A DNA stretch of 7,838 nucleotides, taken from an uncultured Caryophanales bacterium. Its GTDB lineage: Bacteria > Bacillota_I > Bacilli_A > RFN20 > CAG-826. Below, in pieces: positions 1-5,297 of the stretch (its first letter is position 1; each line of letters starts with the position of its first letter). The position numbers were made by a program, and so were the translations under genes. The stretch covers positions 1 through 7,838 of the forward strand of contig CAMYXQ010000038.1 in the NCBI GenBank assembly GCA_947303105.1. Direction: 5' to 3'. The notes beneath the pieces were generated by a model, which saw only the letters and a program-made list of their open reading frames with translations, ran no database searches and was not told the origin of the DNA.

Positions 1-2
1 AC

Positions 3-230
3 GAGGCTTGGAATTGGATTGATCGGAACGCACGGGAAGCCGGAAGCGTCATCGACAACGTTCCCCTTGAGATTCTCGAAAAAGGATACGGCGGCCAGCT
101 TGCCTTTGAGACCAAAGAGGAACGCGACCGTTTCGTGAACGCGAACCGCGAGCTCCTCATCCGCGTTGGATATGACTTAGCGGAAGGACCAAGACGCTTA
201 GAGAAGCGAAACAAAAAGCCCTCGCAGTGA
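3..230 (+). CDS. C-terminal end of an unrecognised protein (5' truncated)
   Basis: The frame starting at base 3 is open from the window edge to a TGA at 228-230, giving 75 residues. The start lies outside the window. The visible part is charged and soluble-looking, with no membrane segment: a Trp-rich beginning (EAWNWID), then a stretch reading VPLEILEKGYGGQLAF, then Arg/Lys/Glu-rich helix-like sequence and a very basic tail (RRLEKRNKKPSQ). The amino-acid composition and the clean open frame make this a real gene end and not a chance frame; the other two plus frames hit stops early. I do not recognise the family. The last codons lie inside the hairpin of the opposing terminator at 213-235, so the gene converges on the tRNA-Thr transcript with overlapping 3' ends. 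Confidence 0.7.
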   Translation, partial: EAWNWIDRNAREAGSVIDNVPLEILEKGYGGQLAFETKEERDRFVNANRELLIRVGYDLAEGPRRLEKRNKKPSQ

Positions 231-235
231 GGGCT
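213..235 (-). terminator. Intrinsic terminator of the tRNA-Thr (and Ca2+ ATPase) transcript
   Basis: Read on the minus strand, a 7-bp perfect stem (AGCCCTC paired with GAGGGCT, 235-229 with 223-217; one more G-U pair possible) with a short loop is followed at once by TTTTT and then GTTT. It lies 12 bases after the CCA end of the tRNA. On the plus strand the same hairpin is followed only by CTGTCGTT, so it should terminate the minus-strand transcript much better than the convergent left-edge gene, although weak bidirectional action is possible. Confidence 0.8.
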
Positions 236-247
236 CTGTCGTTAAGA

Positions 248-324
248 TGGTGCCGACTAACGGAATCGAACCGCCAACCTGCTGATTACGATTCAGCTGC
301 TCTGCCTAGTTGAGCTAAGTCGGC
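248..324 (-). tRNA. tRNA-Thr (anticodon CGU)
   Basis: On the minus strand a complete cloverleaf can be folded by hand. Acceptor GCCGACT (324-318) pairs with AGTCGGC (258-252); TA at positions 8-9; D stem GCTC/GAGC; anticodon stem GCTGA/TCAGC (297-293 with 285-281) closing a 7-base loop with anticodon CGT at 290-288; a 5-base variable loop; T stem GGCGG/CCGTT with loop TTCGATT; discriminator A at 251, and CCA encoded at 250-248. Anticodon CGU reads the Thr codon ACG. The anticodon wobble C means it serves ACG alone, so other Thr isoacceptors must exist elsewhere in the genome. It lies 40 bases after the Ca2+ ATPase stop on the same strand and is followed by a terminator. Confidence 0.95.
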
Positions 325-332
325 ACGCCCAT

Positions 333-362
333 AACTATAAACGAAGTCGGGCGGCTAAACAA
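333..362 (-). promoter_or_regulatory. Probable sigma-70-type promoter for tRNA-Thr
   Basis: On the minus strand TTGTTT (362-357) and TATAGT (338-333) are separated by 18 bases, and the -10 ends 8 bases before the mature tRNA 5' end at 324. No hairpin that could terminate the ATPase transcript lies between its stop (365) and the tRNA, so the tRNA may be made both from this promoter and by read-through. The -35 box touches the ATPase stop codon. Assignment is by consensus matching only. Confidence 0.5.
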
Positions 363-364
363 TC

Positions 365-3079
365 TTAATTCTTGTGCGTTTTCTTGCGGATGAAACGGAT
401 GAACACGACGATTTCGTGGACGAGTAGCGGAGTCAACGCAAGCAAGAAGACCCAGAGGTAATCGATGGGGTGATCCGATAACGGATAAACCTTGAAGAAG
501 TCGCCGACCCCCGGGGTCTCGATGACCATGAACTGCAACCCCATGCCAAGGAAGAAGGAAATCCAAAGCATCGGGTTTTTGTTCTTGAATACGCGGAATA
601 CCGTGTGCTTCATATCGGTCATGCCAAGCATGTGGAAGAGTTCGCTGAAGGAGAGGACGCAGAAGGCCATCGATTGGGCTTCGGCCAAGTTCGCGTCGAT
701 CGCGAAGTAGTCCCAAATATCGCTGAGGCTGAAGCAACCGGCCGCCATCGGTTTGATCAAGAAGGCGAATAGCGTCGCCAAACCGATGAGGACGCCATAA
801 CCGAAGGTTGTCGCATAACCGCCATGGGAGAAGAGGGATTCTTTCGGATCGCGCGGTTTCTCCGACATGATGTCATCCGGTTTCTTGTCGCTGCCTAAGG
901 CAATGCCCGGCAATGAGTCGGTGATGAGGTTGACCCACAGCAAGTGGATGGCGATAAGCGGGGTGCCGAAGTTGAAGATGGCCGCCACGAACATCGCGAC
1001 GACTTCGCCGATGTTGCTGGAGAGCAAGAAGAGAATCGTCTTCTTGATGTTGAAGTAGATGCCACGGCCTTCCTCCACCGCTTTTTCGATGGAAGCGAAG
1101 TTGTCGTCGGTAAGGACCATATCCGCGGCCCCTTTGGCGACGTCGGTGCCGGTGATGCCCATCGCGATGCCGATATCCGCCGATTTGAGGGACGGGGCGT
1201 CGTTCACGCCGTCGCCGGTCATCGCGGCGATGTTGCCGTTGGCGCGAACCGCCTTAACGATAGAAACCTTATTTTCGGGAGATACACGGGCAAAGACACG
1301 GACGGTTTTGACTCTTTCGCGGAGCTGTTCTTCGTCGCAGACGTCGATTTCCGCCCCGGTCATGCATTCCTCGATTGAGGTGGCAATGCCGAGTTCTTTG
1401 GCGATGGCAAAGGCGGTGTCTTTGTGGTCGCCGGTGATCATAATCGTCGTAATACCGGCCTGTTTTAAGGTAGAAACGGCCGGTTTTGCTTCCGGACGGG
1501 CCGGGTCGACCATGCCGACCATGCCACCATAAACGAGTTGTTCCTCACTAAGGGTTTCGTCGAGCTTATAGGCGAACGCCAAGACACGAAGCGCGTCTTT
1601 GGCCATCTCGGCCGAAGCCGCTTCGATCGCAGCGATATCTTCTTTGGTGATTGGGCGGACGGCACCGTCGATATTGATGGCGACGCAGTGTTTGAGAATC
1701 TGGTCAAGAGCGCCCTTTGTATAGACCAAAGTCTTGCCGCTCTGAGAATGATGCTGAGTCGACATCATCTTACGGACGGAGTCGAACGGCATTTCGTCGG
1801 TACGCGGTTTGACGGTTTCGAGCTGCGACTTCGGCATGCCGAGGCGATCGGCGAATTCGATGAGGGCGATTTCCGTCGGGTCGCCATAGGCGCCATTCTC
1901 GATGGAGGCATCGCTGCACAAAGCCATGCTCGAAGCAAGCCAGCCGATATTCTCAGGAGTGAATTCTTCGGAACGGAGGGTCTTCCCGTCACCATAGGCG
2001 CGGACGACCTCCATCTTGTTTTGGGTCAAAGTGCCCGTCTTATCCGAGCAGATGACCGATACGGCGCCGAGGGTCTCAACCGAAGCCAAACGACGCACGA
2101 TGGTGTTGACTTTGACCATCTTGGACATACCGGACGCCAAGACGATGGTAACCACCGCAGTGAGGCCTTCCGGAATGGCGGCGACCGCCAAAGCGACCGA
2201 GTCGAGGATCGCGGAATCCCATTCGGTGGAAATATTGCCTCTGACGGCGGCCCAAATGAGTTTGACCGCGAGCATGAGGACGACGATGACGATGGTCAAA
2301 ATGCCCAAGAATTTGGACAATTGCCCCAATTTCTTCTGCAATGGGGTCTCATCGTCTTCGCCTGATTGAAGCATCGAGGCGATGCGACCGATCTCGGTTT
2401 GCGAGCCGGTGCCGACGACGACGCCTTCGCCACGTCCGTAGACAATTGGGGTGCTCATGTAGACGGTGTTGACGCGATCGGCGATGCCGACTTCCTCGGT
2501 GAGGACCATGTGGGCATCCTTCTCAACCGGAAGCGATTCGCCGGTCAGACTGGATTCGTTGGTTTTAATGGAGAACGCATCGATTAAACGCAGGTCGGCC
2601 GGAACGGTACGCCCCTCTTCGAGGATGACGATGTCGCCAGGGACCAAATCGGTGGCTTTGATTTCTTTGAGGACGCCGTCACGACGGACTGTCGCCGTAG
2701 GCGATGATAGTTTCTTAAGGGCTTCGAGGGATTTCTCGGCTCGGGTTTCCTGCACGGTGCCGATGATGGCGTTGATGACGACGACGCCGAAGATAATCAC
2801 GACATCGGCAAAGTCCTCCACCGTCATGTGGCGGGATTCTTTGACCGCGGTGATGATCGAGAGGGCGAGGGACACGGCCGCGGCGAGGAACAAAATAAGG
2901 ACCATCGGGTCTTTGAATTGCTCAAGGAAAACCCGGAACGGACCTTTCTTCTTTTTCTCGGCCAACTTATTGGGGCCGTATTTCTCCAATCGTCGGGAAG
3001 CTTCTTCTTCGCTTAAACCGGTTTCGCGATTCGTTTCTAACGCTTCAAGCGTTTCTGATACCGTTTTGTTCTCGTACAT
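365..3079 (-). CDS. P2A-type Ca2+-transporting ATPase (SERCA-like)
   Basis: A complete 904-residue cation pump of the SERCA-like P-type family, predicted to use ATP to move Ca2+ out of the cytoplasm across the cell membrane. Visible in order: N-terminal cation-ATPase domain with M1-M2 (about 58-110), actuator motif TGES (179-182), M3-M4 (about 257-315) with PEGL (303-306), phosphorylation motif CSDKTGT with Asp346, nucleotide-domain KGA (455-457), hinge TGDGVNDAP (621-629), then M5-M10 (about 680-895). Ca2+-ligand positions known from SERCA are all matched: Glu304 (M4), Asn689 and Glu692 (M5, SSNIGE), Asn717, Thr720 and Asp721 (M6, LLWVNLITD), and Glu813 in M8 (VLSFSELF). Length is normal for bacterial members, with no frameshift. 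The start is supported by TAGGGG 7 bases before the ATG. It stands alone between an orphan membrane gene and tRNA-Thr. Mn2+ or broader specificity cannot be excluded from sequence, but the residue pattern favours Ca2+. Confidence 0.95.
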   Translation of the reverse strand: MYENKTVSETLEALETNRETGLSEEEASRRLEKYGPNKLAEKKKKGPFRVFLEQFKDPMVLILFLAAAVSLALSIITAVKESRHMTVEDFADVVIIFGVVVINAIIGTVQETRAEKSLEALKKLSSPTATVRRDGVLKEIKATDLVPGDIVILEEGRTVPADLRLIDAFSIKTNESSLTGESLPVEKDAHMVLTEEVGIADRVNTVYMSTPIVYGRGEGVVVGTGSQTEIGRIASMLQSGEDDETPLQKKLGQLSKFLGILTIVIVVLMLAVKLIWAAVRGNISTEWDSAILDSVALAVAAIPEGLTAVVTIVLASGMSKMVKVNTIVRRLASVETLGAVSVICSDKTGTLTQNKMEVVRAYGDGKTLRSEEFTPENIGWLASSMALCSDASIENGAYGDPTEIALIEFADRLGMPKSQLETVKPRTDEMPFDSVRKMMSTQHHSQSGKTLVYTKGALDQILKHCVAINIDGAVRPITKEDIAAIEAASAEMAKDALRVLAFAYKLDETLSEEQLVYGGMVGMVDPARPEAKPAVSTLKQAGITTIMITGDHKDTAFAIAKELGIATSIEECMTGAEIDVCDEEQLRERVKTVRVFARVSPENKVSIVKAVRANGNIAAMTGDGVNDAPSLKSADIGIAMGITGTDVAKGAADMVLTDDNFASIEKAVEEGRGIYFNIKKTILFLLSSNIGEVVAMFVAAIFNFGTPLIAIHLLWVNLITDSLPGIALGSDKKPDDIMSEKPRDPKESLFSHGGYATTFGYGVLIGLATLFAFLIKPMAAGCFSLSDIWDYFAIDANLAEAQSMAFCVLSFSELFHMLGMTDMKHTVFRVFKNKNPMLWISFFLGMGLQFMVIETPGVGDFFKVYPLSDHPIDYLWVFLLALTPLLVHEIVVFIRFIRKKTHKN

Positions 3080-3104
3080 AATGTCGCCCCTATGCCATGC
3101 GATC

Positions 3105-3135
3105 TTTCCGTCATGAACAAAATTCGTGACGGAAA
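3105..3135 (-). promoter_or_regulatory. 13-bp inverted repeat in the Ca2+ ATPase leader
   Basis: Bases 3105-3117 pair with 3123-3135 (12 Watson-Crick pairs and one G-T), leaving a 5-base loop at 3118-3122. The outer arms read TTTCCGTCA and TGACGGAAA. It lies between the putative ATPase promoter (-10 at 3159-3154) and the Shine-Dalgarno site (3092-3087), so it would be in the 5' UTR of that mRNA. Neither side carries a U-tract in the right place (minus strand continues GATCGC, plus strand continues AAAAACGC), so it is not an intrinsic terminator. It could be an RNA hairpin that affects translation or stability, or a DNA operator for a dimeric regulator; the sequence does not distinguish these. 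Confidence 0.6.
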
Positions 3136-3153
3136 AACGCTCAATACGAAGCC

Positions 3154-3182
3154 ATTATAGAGGAAGCGTTTCCCAAAAGGAA
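3154..3182 (-). promoter_or_regulatory. Probable promoter of the Ca2+ ATPase gene
   Basis: A perfect TATAAT on the minus strand (3159-3154) lies about 75 bases before the ATPase start. The hexamer 17 bases further upstream, TTCCTT (3182-3177), is a poor -35 match, and there is no TGn extension. The implied start site near 3147 gives a leader of roughly 65-70 bases containing the 13-bp hairpin. The weak -35 suggests an activator or low basal use. The element begins just past the stop of the upstream membrane gene (3185), and no terminator separates the two genes. Confidence 0.5.
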
Positions 3183-3184
3183 TG

Positions 3185-3823
3185 TTATTCGTTCAGACGA
3201 TAGATAGTGAAAAGGCAGGCCGCCGCGCCGAAAAGCTCGCTGATCGGGGTGAGGAGAACCAAGAGGATTTCGACCCAGCCGGCGATGCCGCCGAGATAGA
3301 ATTCGAAACCGATCGTGAGGCCATGCCAGAGGATGAGAATCACCAAGAAAATGGTGAAGTCGATTTTGATACGTTTGAGATTGGAATAGGAACCACTCAG
3401 GTAGCCTTTCAAACGGAGATAACAAAGGATGCCCAAAACGATCATTCCGACGATTCCGAGAATGATGAGAATGGCGAACACCGCATTCACGCCGGAGAAG
3501 GAAAACCCCGTCCCGTAAATGATTTGGAAGATCAGTTCATAAGCGAGCAGGATGATCGATAAAAAGATGAAGGACAGCACGCCTTGGAAGGCGATGCTGC
3601 TCTGCCGCGAATTGCCCCGTAGAAGCATAACGAAGCAGATCATCAAAATGACGAAATTCCACACGAATGAAAGGGTTGAGAAACCGGGGGCGATCTCGTT
3701 TTGGATCATCAGCAAAAGATTGATGATGAAGTCAGCCAAAAGGAAGCCGATCGCGATCGAAGTGAAGATGATGGCGAGATAGCGTTTGTAGTGATAGCGG
3801 AATTTCTCGAAAAACAATTTCAT
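3185..3823 (-). CDS. Unrecognised six-TM integral membrane protein
   Basis: A 212-residue, strongly hydrophobic protein. Six membrane segments are visible at about 16-39, 48-69, 78-102, 112-137, 154-175 and 181-208. The basic residues fall in the N-terminal tail (FFEKFRYHYKR), in the loop RGNSRQ (69-74) and in the loop between TM4 and TM5 (RLKG to NLKRIK, 137-153), so the positive-inside rule places both ends in the cytoplasm. There is no signal peptide with cleavage site, no obvious catalytic motif and no transport signature; I do not recognise the family. It is transcribed towards the Ca2+ ATPase with a 105-base gap holding a separate promoter, so a functional link is not established. The ATG at 3823 has no Shine-Dalgarno site and follows an extended -10 element closely, which suggests a near-leaderless mRNA. 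Confidence 0.8.
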   Translation of the reverse strand: MKLFFEKFRYHYKRYLAIIFTSIAIGFLLADFIINLLLMIQNEIAPGFSTLSFVWNFVILMICFVMLLRGNSRQSSIAFQGVLSFIFLSIILLAYELIFQIIYGTGFSFSGVNAVFAILIILGIVGMIVLGILCYLRLKGYLSGSYSNLKRIKIDFTIFLVILILWHGLTIGFEFYLGGIAGWVEILLVLLTPISELFGAAACLFTIYRLNE

Positions 3824-3834
3824 GAATCGCCAAA

Positions 3835-3843
3835 ATTATAGCA
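3835..3843 (-). promoter_or_regulatory. Extended -10 promoter of the six-TM membrane gene
   Basis: On the minus strand TGCTATAAT (3843-3835) is a perfect TATAAT with the TGn extension. There is no good -35 at 16-18 bases upstream, as expected for extended -10 promoters. Only 11 bases separate it from the ATG at 3823, so the transcript would start about 4-5 bases before the start codon. Confidence 0.6.
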
Positions 3844-3864
3844 ACACCGCAAGCAAGAATCATT

Positions 3865-3870
3865 CATAAT
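3865..3870 (+). promoter_or_regulatory. Candidate -10 element of the GNAT gene
   Basis: CATAAT matches the -10 consensus in five of six bases and ends 6 bases before the ATG at 3877, so transcription would begin at or next to the start codon. No convincing -35 is visible. It is divergent from the extended -10 promoter at 3835-3843, with the two -10 boxes about 24 bases apart, so the two promoters probably compete or share a regulator. Confidence 0.4.
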
Positions 3871-3876
3871 TGTGTT

Positions 3877-4314
3877 ATGGTCCAAGCGCGCTTTTATCCC
3901 GACCTTCCGATGGAAGCCAAGATAATCCGTCAGGAAGTTTTCGTCGAGGAACAGGGATTCCAAGAAGAATTCGAGGACGACGAATCCATCTACATCCACC
4001 TGGTCCTTTTCCTCGATGACAAGCCCATCTCCACCGCCCGCATCAAGAAGCTGGATCCGGAGCGTTACCAACTCCAAAGAATGGCGGTCCTGAAGCCCTT
4101 CCGCGGCCTTAAAATCGGCACATATACGCTTAAATTCTGCCAAACCAAGATCAAAACGCTCGGTGGGCGAGAGATTGTTTTGGAGGCCCAACTCGACAAA
4201 TCCGGGTTCTATGCCAAGAACGGTTTCAAGCCCGTTGATGGGGAAATCGTCTATGACCAAGACTATCCGCACATTTGGATGAGAAAAGTCATCGTTCGCC
4301 CGAAAAATAAATAG
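3877..4314 (+). CDS. GNAT-family N-acetyltransferase, ElaA/YjcF-like
   Basis: A 145-residue single-domain protein of the GCN5-related N-acetyltransferase fold, expected to transfer acetyl from acetyl-CoA to an unknown amine in the cytoplasm. Visible: first strand and helix with the characteristic IIRQEVFVEEQGF (16-28); acidic stretch EEFEDDE (30-36); central strands HLVLFLDDKPISTARIKK; QRMAVLKPFRGLKIGTYTL, in which RGLKIG (76-81) is the pyrophosphate-binding loop; LEAQLDKSGFYAKNGFKPV (102-120); and the C-terminal DYPHIWMRK, like the GIPH.GM end of ElaA. The lysine in RGLKIG is normal for this family (ElaA has a comparable RGEKVG), so it is not a defect. Length is typical. The start at 3877 is preferred because it begins the first strand; the only nearby alternative, Met12, would cut it off. 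There is no Shine-Dalgarno site. The stop is 44 bases before the ABC operon, with no strong terminator, so co-transcription is possible. Confidence 0.88.
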   Translation: MVQARFYPDLPMEAKIIRQEVFVEEQGFQEEFEDDESIYIHLVLFLDDKPISTARIKKLDPERYQLQRMAVLKPFRGLKIGTYTLKFCQTKIKTLGGREIVLEAQLDKSGFYAKNGFKPVDGEIVYDQDYPHIWMRKVIVRPKNK

Positions 4315-4327
4315 TCTTATGGACGAT

Positions 4328-4349
4328 TCCCTCCTAAGAGGGATAAAAT
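4328..4349 (+). promoter_or_regulatory. Dyad and -10 element before the ABC exporter operon
   Basis: A perfect 6-bp dyad, TCCCTC-CTAA-GAGGGA (4328-4343), directly abuts TAAAAT (4344-4349), a five-of-six match to the -10 box. The -10 ends 9 bases before the ATG at 4359, and no clear -35 is seen. The dyad is not followed by a U-tract, so it is a poor terminator for the GNAT gene. Its position in the -35/-10 spacer is that of a repressor operator, which would fit regulated ABC exporters, but this is inference. If transcription starts near 4356, the first ABC mRNA would have almost no leader. Confidence 0.4.
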
Positions 4350-4358
4350 ACCTAAGTC

Positions 4359-5297
4359 ATGGAAGAAAAGAAACCCGTTTTGCAGGTGACTCATTTCACC
4401 AAAGATTACGGCTTCGGCCGTGGGGTTTTCGACGCCTCCATCGAAGTCTATCCCGGTGAGTGTTTCGGCTATCTCGGCCCGAACGGCGCCGGCAAGAGCA
4501 CGACGATCCGTCACATCATGGGATTCAGCAAGCCTGATGAAGGCGAAATCCTCGTTTTCGGCAACGATGCCTGGAAATGCTACAGCGAGAACCTCCGCCG
4601 CATCGGATATATCCCCGGAGAAATCGTCTTGCCGGCCGGTCTGAGCGGCGAGAAATTCCTCACCATTCAACAAGAGATGTGCGGAATCAAAAACAACGAC
4701 CTCAAAAACGAATTGATCGATTATTTCGAGTTGACGCCCGCTATGCTCAAGACCGACACCAAGAGAATGTCCTTGGGCGTCAAACGGAAACTCGCCATCG
4801 TCAGTGCCTTCATGAGCGATCCCGAAGTATACATTCTCGATGAGCCGACATCGGGTCTCGATCCGCGAATGCAAAACCGTTTCGTCGAATACATCCTCAA
4901 ACAAAAAGAGAAGGGCAAGACCATCTTGCTCTCCAGCCATATTTTCAGCGAAGTCGACGCCGTCTGCGACCGCATCGCCATCATCAAAGAAGGCCGCATC
5001 GTCAACACGTTCCACGCGGATGAATTACGGCATGCCGCCAACAAGACCTATGAAGTCACCTTCGGTGATGATTCTTCTTTAGAGCAATTCGCCAGCGCGG
5101 AATTGCCAATTCAAATCGTGGACCGGAACGATGAAAAGAAGAAGCTGGTCTTCGTCGCCCATGACAAAGAGATCAGCAAAGTCCTAACCGCGATAAAACC
5201 ATTGTCGGTCATCGGCTTCTCCAACCACAAAGAGAGTCTTCAAGACTACTTCATGCGCTTCTACGTGAACGATAAAGATTTCGGAGGCCTTCAATGA
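4359..5297 (+). CDS. ABC-2 type exporter ATP-binding protein (first of two paralogues)
   Basis: A 312-residue cytoplasmic ATPase of the BcrA/NatA/CcmA type that would power the membrane partner encoded two genes downstream. Visible: Walker A GPNGAGKST (40-48); the Q-loop region reads GYIPGE (83-88), without the usual glutamine; signature motif MSLGVKRK (137-144), a degenerate LSGGQ; Walker B VYILDEP with catalytic Glu162; D-loop SGLDP (165-169); switch His194 in LSSHIFSEVD. After residue about 225 comes a C-terminal extension of some 85 residues, typical of this subfamily. It is clearly paralogous to the next gene (shared DYxxGRGVFD and GYxPGEI). There is no Shine-Dalgarno site before the ATG, but a -10-like element is close. 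The gene ends in a 4-base ATGA overlap with the second ATPase. Substrate unknown. Confidence 0.92.
   Translation: MEEKKPVLQVTHFTKDYGFGRGVFDASIEVYPGECFGYLGPNGAGKSTTIRHIMGFSKPDEGEILVFGNDAWKCYSENLRRIGYIPGEIVLPAGLSGEKFLTIQQEMCGIKNNDLKNELIDYFELTPAMLKTDTKRMSLGVKRKLAIVSAFMSDPEVYILDEPTSGLDPRMQNRFVEYILKQKEKGKTILLSSHIFSEVDAVCDRIAIIKEGRIVNTFHADELRHAANKTYEVTFGDDSSLEQFASAELPIQIVDRNDEKKKLVFVAHDKEISKVLTAIKPLSVIGFSNHKESLQDYFMRFYVNDKDFGGLQ
5283..5287 (+). promoter_or_regulatory. Strong Shine-Dalgarno site of the second ATPase
   Basis: GGAGG lies 6 bases before the ATG at 5294, inside the end of the first ATPase gene. Together with the ATGA overlap it fixes the start of the second gene and shows that the organism uses canonical Shine-Dalgarno initiation, which makes its absence at 3823, 3877 and 4359 notable. 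Confidence 0.85.

Noticed and set aside
1538..2365. Plus-strand open frame of 275 codons
   Set aside because: It lies wholly antisense to the nucleotide-binding and phosphorylation domains of the Ca2+ ATPase, whose motifs are intact. Its product is rich in Asp, Gly, His and Arg with no domain, as expected for the reverse complement of a GC-moderate gene.
3105..3135. Intrinsic terminator between the six-TM gene and the Ca2+ ATPase
   Set aside because: The stem is strong, but on the minus strand it is followed by GATCGC and on the plus strand by an A-run, so no U-tract follows it in either direction.
3182..3562. Plus-strand Glu/Asp-rich frame of 126 codons
   Set aside because: It is antisense to the six-TM gene; the acidic bias is the reverse complement of hydrophobic Phe/Leu/Ile codons.
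3820..4272. Minus-strand open frame of 150 codons opposite the GNAT gene
   Set aside because: It covers a clearly conserved acetyltransferase on the other strand and runs across the divergent promoter region and the start codon at 3823. It is a shadow.
4317..5015. Minus-strand open frame of 232 codons
   Set aside because: It is antisense to the first ABC ATPase, which has all its motifs in the plus frame. The predicted product is an Asp/Glu/Phe-rich shadow with no recognisable family.
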